From Larimichthys crocea (lineage: Eukaryota; Chordata; Actinopteri; Sciaenidae): 64,000 nucleotides of DNA. The DNA is taken from the NCBI RefSeq assembly GCF_000972845.2, contig NC_040017.1, forward strand, positions 500,938 through 564,937, read 5' to 3'. Below the pieces are notes generated by a model that worked only from the letters and a program-made list of their open reading frames with translations, ran no database searches and was not told the DNA's origin. Of this stretch, positions 22,101 to 36,300 are shown piece by piece; position 1 is the stretch's first letter; every line of letters begins with the position of its first letter. A program made the position numbers and the translations under genes.

Positions 22101-25100
22101 CTGTGTCTAACTTATGTATGCCACACACAGACATGAAGTCTCTCAGACAACAGTGGGTATTAATACTCCAGTTGGGTCAGATATAAAACAATGCTCTTTT
22201 TCTACCTGTAAGTAGGACGCTTCTTTGGGGAATAAAGACAGTTTTACTTATACCGCGTTGGATACACACCAAAAAAATGAGTGTGTAAAATGACTTTAAT
22301 TCAATTTATTTTGTCAACAGGTTCCTCATTTTTAGTAAGTTTAACTTAATACAATTACATGGAACCCGTTGACTAAATACATTGATTTAAACTCAACATT
22401 TTAATTTTTTGAGTGCACATTCACCATTAGCATTACAGTGTTACATTACACACGTATAACATATAAAATCGCAGCATGTTGATATTGTGTTTTCAGCTTC
22501 TGTTTCCATCAAAATGGGCCAAAATATAAATCAGTAAATAAAATATAATAAAACGGCTTTAAATCTGGAAACAGACACATTCTTGGCAGTCCTCAAAAAC
22601 TTTTAAGGTTCACTACACCAGCCGTGAGGTAAGTGACCCCATGAAGCTCAATAAAAACAGCAGACAAAATGCAGATGCTGCAGAGTTAAAACCAGATGAC
22701 GAATTCTCAGAATGTTGTCCTTAAGCATTCTAGCATGTATAAGCAAACTGACCGCAGGGCACTGTGAGAAACGTTCTGTTCACTTGGAACTGGGTAGTAG
22801 GAGATCCTCCTCTGAATGCAGGGAACTCCAGCCCGGGACGGAGGGAGGAGGGGAGGGCAAGCAAAGAGCAATATAAAGCCTGCAGCTGGGTTTGATGCAA
22901 GGGAATCACACTAATGACCTGCAGATGTACACAGCATAAATCTGAACAAATGAGCTTCAACATACGTGTTGTCATCGAGACACATACGTCTATTGTCAGG
23001 AGAATGTTAACTGTTTGATGGAGCAGAGGCGGAGGAAGAAATAGCATGCAGAGATGTGGTTATTTACTGCATCCAAAATATGTCAACAGGACCGCAAGCA
23101 CATTTGAAAAGCATTAACATGGACAACATGGTGAGCACACTGCTGGAGCAGCATGAGGACCTGATATCTGACCAGCACGCTGACATATGGCAGAAGACTG
23201 CTTACATACAGTATGACTCTGCTTTAAAGCAACAGGCAACATTTTGGAAAAGAGTTTCTTTGTGCTCATCTTACAGTGAAACACAGTGAGGTTAGAGAAG
23301 CAGTTGACTTAAACAGAACTGATTAACAACAGCTGTCTGTTCAGATAATGACATTATCTGAAAAGACATTGGACCAGATGTGTTAAGCTCCATGTAGATC
23401 CACAACTCGATCTCTGTGTGCACACAAACATCCTTCCAAAGTTCACGTGGTTCTGTCCACAACTCAGTGCCACAACGATCTCTACTCACACAGATAGGCA
23501 CAGCCGACTCTTGCATGCATCTGCGACAAGCGTGCTAGCATGTTAATGTTAGACAGCTTTGGAGTTTGGCTAGCAGTTTCCCCCTGCTTCCAGTCTTTGA
23601 GCTAAGCTAGGCTAAAAATCATCTTTGAACGATTCAATTTTAGTGAGGAAAAGCACAAATGTTTTTTTTTCCACAACATTCAATAATAAAACTTTTACCA
23701 AAAGGAACACATTCACACGAATTTTTCCAAAATTGTTGAAAGGCAATCACAAAACGGTTTACGGCAAATAGATTTGTGAGAAATGGCATCCAAAAATGAC
23801 AAAAAATATGTGGTAAAAAAATACCGCAACTCCTGTAAGACACAGAAATGGGATGGAATTACAGTAATTTAATAAATATGCTGCAATGAATAGTGATCAA
23901 TATATGTATGGTCATAAATATACAATAATTAAGGATGGGCTGTTGTTCAGTGGAAGTTGATGATGACCCATCATCAAGTCAGTATAAACACAAAGTTATC
24001 TTCCACTTTAAAGTTGAGACCATACAGAGAGCAGAGGTTTGTGTGACTGTGCCACCTTGTCTGTAGTTTCCATCTCAGTTTGTGGTCAGACACGTTTTTC
24101 CAATGAACAGAAAAAAAAAATTACAAGTTTCCTCTCCTCACATGTTACACTGAAATGTTTTCCGTTTGAGTCATAACAGTCCTGACAACATGACAAATTG
24201 CACCAAACTCATTCTTTCTCTTTTTGCGTCCTCATCCACCCCTTTTTGGTTCCCCTCAAACAAATGGAAAAGCAATCCAAACGTTTCAGAAACGTAGACT
24301 GGCTAACACACCAAACTGGGTTAAAGACACTCATCACTAATGGAATGTCTCTCAACTTTTCCACAAAGACAAAATCAAACCACATGAGCCGCTGAGCAAC
24401 ATCAAGTATAAAAGTATGAAACCATCACACACTCAAACTCACATCCAAACAATTCGAAAACATCAGGAACCAAACAGAAACACCTCCTTCTGTTTACGGT
24501 CACTCTGATATGGCACGTGTTCTTTTACACAGATCCTGTATTCTGCTGCACCACCCCCATTCAGCCTTGGATATTTAGGTTTCACCAAGTGTGCACATTC
24601 TCCTCCCGATTGTTGTGTAGATGTGCTGATGTACAGCATGAGGCACTACTTTTAAGAACCAGGGAGACACTTACAGGCAGGAAATAGTGTTGATGATTTG
24701 CTGAAACATCAGTGATGTACTGATGGACTTTGGGCTATACAAATAAAATTTGATTTGATTTGATGGTTGTTAACTTGCAGGCTAAAAGAGGACCTGTTTG
24801 TGGCACAGAAACACACAACACCAAACACTAATGATGAGATAGTGTGACTTACACCATGACACTGAAGCAATGCAGTTGAGACAGAGTAATGGTGGCTTTA
24901 ACATGAACACAGACATACTCATTAGTGCAACACTACTTTGTTTTCTCTGTCATACTGCGTGTGTGTGTGTGTTAATATCAGACTTAAAAATAGAAGGCAT
25001 GATTAATATCCACCCATTTCCTGTTCTTTATCTAGCCACAGCTTGACACTGACATTTAAATTCTCAGATATCAGAGAGAATGAATTAATTATTTTACTCC

Positions 25101-28100
25101 ATGTGGACACCCAAACTATAACCGCCTCCACTCCTCTGGTCTTTTCCTCTGCTGGGATTTGCTCCCATTCTGCCACAGCAGCTTAAGTGAGGTCCAATGT
25201 TGGGAAATAAGGTTTGGCTCACAGTTGGTGTTTCATCCCAAAGGTGTTGTTGGATTGGGTTGAAGGCCAGTCAAGTTGTCCTACCATAAACTGAGGAAAC
25301 CATCTCTTTATGGATACATGGAACAGAATCTTCTGGGCTGATATAAGCTTTTCAGATATATGTTGGTGTCAGCATGCATGTGATTTAATTAGCATTTCCA
25401 CATGAAGATACAGAATATCACAGATATGTTTGAGTAAGTGTAGAAAATTGGATACCATTATCTCTATAGTCATTGTATGTGTGAATATTAGGATTTAGTT
25501 CATTGAGATATGCAGTAGTTGGCGATGACATAACTTAAAGAGCACTATTTGAACCTCCACTGGTGAAAATTTGTGACATTTGTGTTTGTTTCATGTATTA
25601 ATGTGAGGAAGGTTCTATCAGATCTGTGTGGAGCCATTATGAACGTTGTATGGAGCCATGAGAGCCGTGAGACTGAAATTCCTTGCCAAAAAGGCAAAAA
25701 CCACTTCATGAGAGTCTAAAAACAAAAAAAAAATTACTTTTTTTTTTTTTTTTCTAATTTTGCTGTTCTCATCAAACTTTTATATTTCAAAATGTATCAT
25801 GTATGTTGGATGTGTCTGTAGATACACAAGGGCTGAACTTGAAGGGAAAGCTTTATACTGACTGGTTCAGATAGCAGGACTCCTTTGGAAAAATTCTTCA
25901 GTTCCCTACATTTTATGTCTGGAAATTAAAAAGTATTTTGGGTGTACAATAATAGAGACTAGAAAATTTCTAAAGAAATTTTGAGTGTGCCTGACTCTGG
26001 CCCCGTCGCCCCCATACATTATTACTGACAGTGCTCAGAAAATTCAGTACTAGAAAAATCCTGCAGAAATTTTGAGACTGACGAGTGGGCTGTTGCCGGG
26101 GGTCTGTATTCAAACAGCACGCCTCAAATAGTCATTTTTAACATGTTTATTTAGACACAGGAGCAGCAATTAGCATGTTAGCATTAGCATGTTACCTTAG
26201 CATGTTAGCGCTAGTGCGCTAGCAATTATCATGTTAGCATTAACATGTTAGCATTAGTATGTTAGCGCTGATGCGCTAGCAATTAACATTAGCATGTTAA
26301 CATTACCATGTTAACATTAGCAATTAACATTAACATGTTAGCATTACCATGTTAACATTAGCAATTAACATGTTAGCGCTGATGCGCTAGCAATTAACAT
26401 TAGCATGTTAGCATGTTAACATTAGCATGTTAATGCTGATGCGCTGACGCGCTAGCAATTAACATTAAGATGTTGGCATTAGCATGTTAACATTAGCATG
26501 TATTTAATTCCTAGTGGCTAATGCTAATTAGCATTAGCATGTTAGCCCCTCCCCCCTCTCCTCCTTCAAGTAGGCTGAGGTTGCCAAGAAACCAGGACCC
26601 AATCAGCAGCAGCTAATCTGCACCTGTTAAAATGTCAGTTACAAATCCTGACAGACTGAGAGAAAATGCTGAGACCTTCCCTCGAAGAGGAAGGATTTCT
26701 GGCCAAACCGTATTTCCAATCATTGAACCAGCTTAACCACAAGCAGGATGAGCCCTTCCTGAACGTCTACATAGTCGTTTTGTGTGTAAATGAAGAAATG
26801 TGCCCTTAGGAGCAATTCAGAGAAACGTTACTTCTGCTTTCCTCCAGAAAATTTCTCGCCTTTTTAACATGGGAGTATATGAGGCTGAGGATGGAAGTTG
26901 CTGCTGCATATTTGCGTGTCACGCCGAAACTATATATCTGACAGCTTCAACGGTGTTATCACTGCAACCGCCTCGAATTTTCCTACGTTTCTAGCTATAA
27001 ATGATTTCTGTAGCTTCACATTTGCGGCCACAGTCGCAGTTTATAAATTTATTTTTCGCCGACTTTTTCTCTCCCTGTCCACTCTAGCGATGACATCACT
27101 CACTCTAGCTCTGGAAAGTTCTCGCAATACACACCCATTCATTATTTGGCGTGGTTTTTGGCGATTTTTGGCAAAACCGTTTGCCAAAACTCTTAGAAAA
27201 GTCATAGCCATCGATTCCCGGCCGAGCCGGTCGTTTTGATACCCGTTTTGTGTATGTGCGACAAAAACTCTGGGAGGAGAAGCGAACCGAAAAAAGCACG
27301 GAAGAAACGGAAGACGAAGAATAATAAGCCTGAGAGGTTTTAAAGAGTGTGCTCTTTCAGACACACTCAATAAGCGCGGTGGATAACATATAATGTGCGC
27401 CTTGCACGCACACTCAATAAGAAGAAGCCCGAGAGGTTTTAAAGAGTGTGCTCTTTCAGGCACACTCAACTATGGGTGAACAGAACATGTTTTAGGAAAA
27501 TACCCAGATACCTGGAAAGAGTTCCAGGCTTTGTGCTTGGGAGCAACAAATCAGCCAGAAACGTTTGGACAGCAGTCCCACCAGGGGAGAGGTCAAACTT
27601 GGAAAACACACTAAGTCAATGGAGAGACATTCTTTAGTCTCCATTACCACTAAACTGCTGATCCAACTATCAACAACACTTTCACAACACATTTCACCAT
27701 TTTTGAAGCTTGTTGTCAGCTCAGCAGTGACTGTCTCAGTCCTCCATGTCAGTCTACAACTGATTTAACATCAAGTCACCACAGGAGGGAAATTCAAACT
27801 AATGGAAACTACAGACGCTCTTTCCCTAGATCCTCAGCTAAAGTCTCCAAGGACACTGCACAATGTGAGGCCATCTTGATGACTTACAGTAATTTACTGA
27901 ACTCAAATGAGTGCTATCATGTTGATGTTAATGCCTCTTTTATTGCCCAATTCAACACAGTGAGAAGGACCTTGAAAGCTCCCTTCCACAGACCTTGAGA
28001 GCTAAAAATAAAACAGACAGTCGTGTCCCTGAGCTCAGGCAGACACTATGCAACCCAAAGAGAGGAGCTGCAGAGCATGTCACCTGATAGCACAGCTTAT

Positions 28101-31100
28101 GGAAAAAATTTTATAAAACATATTCTGCTCCAAAAATAGCAAACGTCTTCCTAAGATATAAGACGGGTTTGACGTCTGGCAAGCACATCAGTGCTGAAGC
28201 AAAGAGGACAGTGCTCGTGCACACGCCCAAAGTTTATGTAATGTTGAAAGTGGGTGCCATTAATTGTAAGGATGCTGTCTTTCTCCTGGCCGCATGTCAA
28301 AATGTCTTTAAGTAAGAGACTGGAAACCAAAAGTATGTTCACGGGGAACAACATAAGTTACATTGACATTGAGAAATACAAAGTTAAGGTTCCAATCCAG
28401 GACATCCCATATTCAAGGTCTTATGAAATACACAAAACAGACTACAAATGGCCTTCTTCTGCCTCTGATCTGATCTCAGCTTTATAGAGGCACTCTGACT
28501 TAGTAAGCCACTTTTTGAAGTAAAAAATCAATGCTCAAAATGTATGTCTAAGAGACCGAGCCATCCTGACATTTAGTCAAAAATACGAGATCCTACATTT
28601 CACATTATCCACCTAGAATCTCTTGACTGGATCCTTCCTGCCTACCTTTTTAAACTCCACAACCACAGTTTGTAATGCGCTTTCTGTGAGAAATCTGTAG
28701 TCTCCAAGACCAAGCTGAGATAATCCCAATGATATCACTATGATGTCATCAGGCTGTGCTGTTGCTCGAAGGGCAGTTCTTTCTAACCCATCAGTATATT
28801 GTTATTACTGTGGTGATCCACAGTTCAGCACTAAGTGAGACTGAATAATACACTACACTCTGAAAAATGTTCACCACCAAGTAATTTGCAGTGAATGAGC
28901 TGAAAAATGACAGCAGTATGGCCACTGTTGAGAAAAAACTCTGCATTCTGGGAAATATAGTTGTTGGCTTTCCACTTACCACTATACCACGATATCACTC
29001 GCATGTCTGTCGGCCAACCATGAAGCTACAGCCAGAAGCCAGTTGGACTTCACTACATTAAACACACATCCTAATTTGTTTGTTTATTCTGTGCAAAAAA
29101 ACAGTGTCCAAATGACAAGTTGTAGTTTTAAATGGGTTTTTGTAGTTTTTTATATGTGCCAGACCTTTTCTGGGCCACTGACTTTAACTAGAAGCTTTTT
29201 CTTTATGCTAAGCTAAGCTAACCAAAGGCTAGCTGTGCTGTACCTTCAAAATGGCCAAACAAACACGTGAGCGGTATCAATTGTCGTCGACTGAGAAAAA
29301 ATGATGAACACAGGAAAATAAACTGTTCATGTTCTGAGCAGTACTCACCCTTCTGGTGTTGTCCAGGACTTTCGGGTCAGGCCGACCATAGTTGGGAGGG
29401 TTGGCATGGGGGTCGTAGCCCAGTCTAGACAACATGGGGGCGATGACGGCCATGTCCCTCACCACGTCAGCCGGGATCTTCCCCACCCACTTGGACAAGG
29501 CCTCCACATTGACGGGCTTGATGACTTGGTCTGTGGACCTCTCCACCCTAACCACAGGAAGAAAAAGGTTTGTTTCAGCTCAGAAGTCACTTCATTGGTT
29601 CCACGTTTTTCTTGGCTGTTGAAGCATATGTTTGCAATGCCAAAGATACCAGGTTTTAGTTCCCAATGAGTCACTCTACCACCAAGTGGTTACTTCTTTT
29701 CTAAATGTTGTACTTGTTACTGTACACCACCAAGGTTCCTTAAGCCTTGGTAAAATGCAGTTAAACAGCAATTAAACATCAAAGTTCTTTCTGGCGCATG
29801 TCACATGTCACAGACCCACTCAATTTATAGTATTACTTCCTTAATGCACAAGTAGTTCCCTTTGAGCCCTGTACGTACATCCAAGTGAAAGTCAACACAC
29901 ATTTAACAGTGTTCAGTGACCAACCGTCACTGCATGACATTATCACTACAGTCACAGCATTAGCATTGTCCCCAAATGGTCTGGTTCATTTGTACATGTT
30001 GTTTCTGCAATAAAGCCTTTCAGTCAGAAAGCTACAGCTCGTGCCTCCTGTGAAAACAGATCTTTTCCTAAACCTCACCACATGGTTCTGTTGCCTAAAT
30101 CTAATATAACTAAAGTTATTGACCTTTGGCTTCACACAGGACACTAACCCTCATTCTTCAAGATGACAGTCCCATGTCTGACCCATTCACCAACCACAAA
30201 CTGATACTTTCATGGATGCTCTTCATTACATGTCTTCCTTTGACGGATTTGTCAAACATAACAATTTTACCAAACCATTTTGTGGCTGACGTCTGTTTTC
30301 ACCTTGTGTGACAGCAGATGAGCTTCAAACTTGGAGAGACATGAACATTTTGAAGCAACTCCCCAACACAGAAACGGTTCATAGCAGAGCAGTTCCCTCA
30401 CTTCTGTTCACTGTAAGCATCTAACTGGCTGTAATTGGACCATGAGACTCTATTAAAGATGGCTTCCTGACCTCCCTCTCTCAGGAGGGCCCTGTTAAAT
30501 ATTCGGAATATGTGACCTCTTACTGTAATAGTTCATTCCTGCATCAACATGCATCACATTTCATATGATTTACCGTCTCAAACAGCACATATGGGCTGAA
30601 TACAGTCTCCTTGACCTCATTACCCCTTATTCAGGTTAATCTTACAGACTGTGTCAAAGATGAAACACTGTTAAAAACTGTGCAAGGTCAACAAATTTTC
30701 AGATGAAGCTACAGAATCAAAGTGACTTGCCTCAGACGACATCTAGAACGCTCCACCGTCTGTTTCTGGATAACATCAACCACAACTGTTAGTTTTTAAA
30801 AGCAAATTCAGACTTCTTGATAAATTATTAATTGTCTGCAATTAAATATTCATGAAGCGAGGGGATTGAAGCTGCTGGACTGCAGCTTTTGTTTTGTGGA
30901 ATGAACAAAGTTTGCCTCCACTGACCAAAGGGGCACACTGATGGAGTCCTGTTAGTAGATTACATTAGAACAGAAAACCAACTGACTGAAACACATTTAG
31001 GTATTATACAAGCTCCAAATACCACATCCCTTTATAGTTAGACTGGGTGTGACAGAGCTGCATTTAGACGTCTTCTGAAATAGACCTTCAGTTTGTCAGA

Positions 31101-33253
31101 ACAGACTGTGGGGAGATAAAAGGTCGCTGAACACATTACACCCAGAAAAACAGAAGTTAATGTACACTGACGTGTGTGTGTGTGCGGTGTGTGTGCACTA
31201 GCAGCGTCTGTCCTCTTTTACAAGACTGCATGTGCATTGTGACGAAGATGCAATCATCCCCACATACAACGTCCCATCGTATTGATCTGTTCAGCAGTTT
31301 TATTTTACATCACAGTAAGAATTAGTCACATTTATACAGTGTAGCTATATTTCAAGTCATAAACGTAACAAAAGGCAATACAAAGTGTACCCAGCAGTAT
31401 GAAACCAGTGAAAGTGGCACAACTGACTGGAACACTGGTAAAAGGGTCAATGAGGCTTCCATTTATCCTGCTGCACTTCTGGGTTCCCAAACCCGTCTGA
31501 TCAATGTAAAGTCAGCTGTTTTGTATTTTCATTTTCCATGAGGCCAGTCTAATAAAATGTGAGCTTGGAATTTTAAATTGTGTGAAGAACATTTCATTCA
31601 AGCCTCCTCCAGTGTACTGAAAGCCACTTCTTTTGAGCCTCCTGGCTGTTGCTGGTATTTCAGGTTGCTCTCCCTCCCCACGTCTATTTACCGTCTGCAG
31701 TCCAGCTTCTCCATCCTTATGTTTCCTGTCTGCCTCTGTCCCTCAATATGGCAATTCACTTCCCTCTAATCCATTTACTTTGCAATTGAATCTTTACACT
31801 GTACGAGTATAGTCTCCTGCATGATTAATAGACTGAGCTGGTTTTGTCATCTCAGGAGGACGGTGGAGATGCTTTCTGAGAGACGGGCCGTGATCCAAAT
31901 ATCCACTCTGCAACAAATGGGTAGGGAATCACTTTAGGTAACTCCATCAAGACCCAAGAGGCTGCTAAGTGTCGACGTGGAACATAAACTGATAAAGACA
32001 AAGACTGAGTGTAGCGAACGCAGCTCAGCTTCACCATCGTGGGTTAGATGCTAGCAATCTTTTTGACAAAAGAACGGAGAATCTCCTCTTTACACCAACA
32101 CACACATTTTTTCTGCCTATAAATAAAATCTGTATCACACAAAAAACATCTGAGCCCCCTGAAAATAGCTGTGAACTGTCTGGGGAGTTGTACTGTCTAT
32201 GAGAGTGGATCCCAACCGGAGGGAGGGGAGTCCTTTTGGGAAGCCCTAACCCACCACTGCCTGTAGATGTGACAATTCATGGAAACAGCCGAACCAAGAA
32301 GTTCTAGTGTCTACTCTAAATCTTAACCACAGTGCCATAATATCAAAAAACTAAGCTGTGGCAAGCGTTAAGTAGACTGTGCTTTATTAATAGATCACAA
32401 CCAAAAAGGTTAGTACCTAATGCTTGATGACCACACACTGCAGGTCAGTGTGTATCCTACATGCATTGCAAACTGGGTCACTCATGACGAAATCACTCTT
32501 GCCAAACAAACAACACCATCATCATAGCTGAATGGCGATACATTCAATATTTACCACAGCTAGTCAGCAACTAACCTGGAAGTCCGACTGGTTTTAGGCC
32601 ATCAAGCAAATCCACTTAACAAATAAAGCACCCACACATCTGCTGGGAGCTGTCGCTGTTTAATACACCAATCATTAGCACAATGAATCAGATAATGTAT
32701 AACGGTTGCTTGTTGTTTGTGTCCTCTAATGGTTCTGTTTCAAACCAGTCAGTCAGGGAAAAGCCAAGTAAACTAAACAAAACTGTTCATCCATGTCTAC
32801 TAGTGGTTAGTAGCGCTTTACTACCAGCTGTGGATAGGTGGAATAGTGTGACACCACTGGCTGTTATTGCACATGCACGAAAAACAACTGGTCATGGAAA
32901 AACACTCCATAGGGTAATCAGAAAATATTCACATTTAAGAAGCTAAGTCAGAGAATCTGGACTTTTTTTTTCCATTTTGTGGACATCCATTATAAAAAAC
33001 ATTTGAGGATTAATTTATTGGTTGACAGCTACATGGTATTTAAGATTAATTGTTCAGTTCTAATAGTGTTTGACTTGATTGTTGCTCTCCAAAAAGGGGC
33101 ATGATAAGAGCAATACTAGCACTGAAGACCAGACACCTGCACTCAACAGCACAACAAAAGGAGGGGGGAAAGTCCAGGGACATAAATATCCCATCTTCTG
33201 TTTGTTTCCTGTCATCAATCTAAACTCATTTGCATCCATACTGCTGAACAAGT

Positions 33254-33328
<75 letters not shown>

Positions 33329-36300
33329 CTCAGCTTTAAATGTGATGTGACAAAAAACCTTTCCGTCCATCACATGACCACTTCCCTTCAGACTGATGCT
33401 CTTAATGGCCTCCAGCTTGTCAATTATTCATTGCTGGGCCTCCTTTACCCAAGGTGGTGTTCTGTATCACCAACGGCTGATAACAGAGAATCGCATAGAG
33501 ACATCAAGATCCCAAATAGGATGAAGAGTTAGGGAGGAGGGGTGGAATGGCTCCCTGTTCTGGGATAAGTAATGGAGCAAGTCGCTCAGCTGGGCAGGGC
33601 CTCCACTAAATCAAGGCCAAGTAATTGATGTTAATGCTAAGACAAGGTCCCGCTCTGGGGCCTGGCTGCCCACTGATTGAGATTTTCATGTAGATAGAGA
33701 CCCTGAAGCTCACGGGATTGTGGAGAGCAGGGAGTGCTGGTGGTTGAAGAGGGCAAGAGGCATTTTCTGCCAGGTGTCATGGGGGTTGACTTTAATGCAC
33801 TGTGGACAAAGTACTTAAGAGGAGGTGGGGCAAAATGTTTGATGGTAAAAGGTAGTTGTGCTGCCCCGAAGGCTACTTGTGGCTGGCCTCCTCTAACATC
33901 AAATTGTATCAGGGCCCATTTAGGCAAATGGCATGATGGTAGACCAAAGCCTGTAATAGCAGACTGTGTACAGACTAAAAACTACTGCACAGCACACACA
34001 GAATGGAAACCTTTTAAGACTACATTATACACACATAAAGTAGACACACTACTGTGCATTAAGTTCAAGTTTTGATGTGCTTGTCAAAGAATTTTCATCA
34101 TGGAGTCCTGGCATTCAAGAAAGGACGAGCAACTTTCTGTTGATTAGTTATGCTGCCATAGGATTAGACTGCTGGAGTTTTTCCTCACTCGAACCGAGGG
34201 TCGAAGGACAGAGGGTGTCACTCCCTGTACAGATTGTAAAGCCCTCTGAGGCAAATGTACTTTGTGACTTTGGGCTATACAAATAAAACTGATTTGATTT
34301 GATTTTGCAACATGAGATGATAATTTTGACATGTTTAACGGATGCTTGAGCATTGTGTAAGAACAGTCTGCATCTTTTGAAAGATCAAGTGCTTAACAGT
34401 TATTGCATATTTTCTTTTTTCTTCTTAGTCATTCTCTTCCTATTTATAGATTATAAAAGCACACAGCACAGTACTCTGGTTCCACACCTTTGAATCTGAA
34501 TACATTTTCAACTCGCAAAGAACTGAAAATATATCACCAACTACTTTGACTTTTGCATTAAGTTGTTGGCTTTAGCTTATTAAATATGAAGATGTGATGC
34601 TTATCTCTGTTTTATATACAGTATCTCACAAAAGTGAGTACACCCCTCACATTTCTGCAAATATTTCATTATATCTTTTCATGGGACAACACTGAAGAAA
34701 TTATACTTTGATACAATGTAAAGTAGTCAGTGTACACCTTGTATAATGGTGTAAATTTACTGTCCCCTCAAAATAACTCAACACACAGCCATTAATGTCT
34801 AAACCGCTGGCAAATTGGGCCCATGTCTCAATATTTTGTGTGGCCACGAGGGATGGGCAATATGGACTAAAAAATGTATCCCAATAATTTCTGGTATTTA
34901 TCACAGTAATGATAAAAATATAAACACCAATTCTGCCTAATCTCTCTCTCATCAGACATAAATCAAAATAAACTTCTTTGTGTCATTATTTTACAGCGTA
35001 AACAAGTCAGACTCAGATTTAGAAGCTGGTACATGAAATAAACAAAGTGAGAACACACACAGGTAGATGATCAGAGTTTAGTCTGTAAATCCACCTGGAT
35101 AGTCTCTGCTTCAGAGACATTTCAGGATGTCTGTGGAGGTTTGACCTATCTGAGTGTCTGATTGGTGTCCGGAGTGTAAGGAAATAGCTCCTCGCTGCCC
35201 GGTGTATCTGCTCCGCCTTTCGCCATGTTTGTCAATATGCGTGTTGGGTTGCGAGTGTGTCGCACACGTACATACATACATCATCAATGGGAATTCATCG
35301 TTTTTATCGTGGGATGACATTCTTACCCTGGGGAACGTTATATATTGTTAATGTACATACGTCTATTTTCCAAAGACAACCTCTGGATATAACGCTGAGC
35401 ACATGCACTCAACTTCTTTGGTCGACCATGACAAGGCCTGCTACGAGTGGAACCTGTCCTGTTAAACCACTGTATGGTCTTGGCCAATGTGCTGCGGCTC
35501 AGTTTCAGGGTGTTGCTAGGCCATCAGTATGAGAGAGTGTGAGAGTACTAACACCAAATTTAACACACATGCTCCCCATTCACAACTGAGACCTTGTAAC
35601 ACTAGCGAGTCACATGACACCGGTGAGGGAAAATGGCTAATTGGGCCCAATTTTGACATTTTTACTTAGAGGTGTACTCACTTTTGTTGCCAGCGGTTTA
35701 GACATTAATGGCTGTGTGTTGAGTTATTTTGAGGGGACTGCAAATTTACACACAAGCTGTACACTGACTACTTTGTATCAGTGTCATTTCTTCAGTGCAA
35801 GACATAATGAAATATTTTCAGAAATGTGAGGGGTGTACTCACTTTTGTGAGATACTGTATCCATAAGTGGAAGCAATCTGAATATGTCACCATGGCGGGC
35901 ATTTTTCACAGTTCTCTTGAAAGCAACAACAGGCAACGTGCACCAGGAGATACAGGCTATAGCGAGGCTATCTTCCTGTGTCCAATTTTTTATGTAATGT
36001 AACAAACAGAGTGACAAATAAAATGGCCAAGAAAGGATGATGTGGTCCTACATTGTAATGGTTTCTTTGGCGCCATTTTCACACAACACAGAATGTCATG
36101 TTGAACGAAGTGATACAGATAAGTCAGTCACTGGAGCACGATGTCAGGATAAATAATGAGGTGAAAATGAATTGGCATTGCTGCTGTCTGCATTTTCCCG
36201 ATTCTCACACCAGTAGGAGGAAGAAGGCATCAAACCAGTTCAAATTGCTGCTTTAGTATCAAAACAGTATATTTATGTCTACTACTTGCTTAAGTACACT

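Noticed and set aside
26160..26545. CRISPR-like array
   Set aside because: Units vary in length and sequence, there are no unique spacers of constant size, and the locus is in a vertebrate intron.
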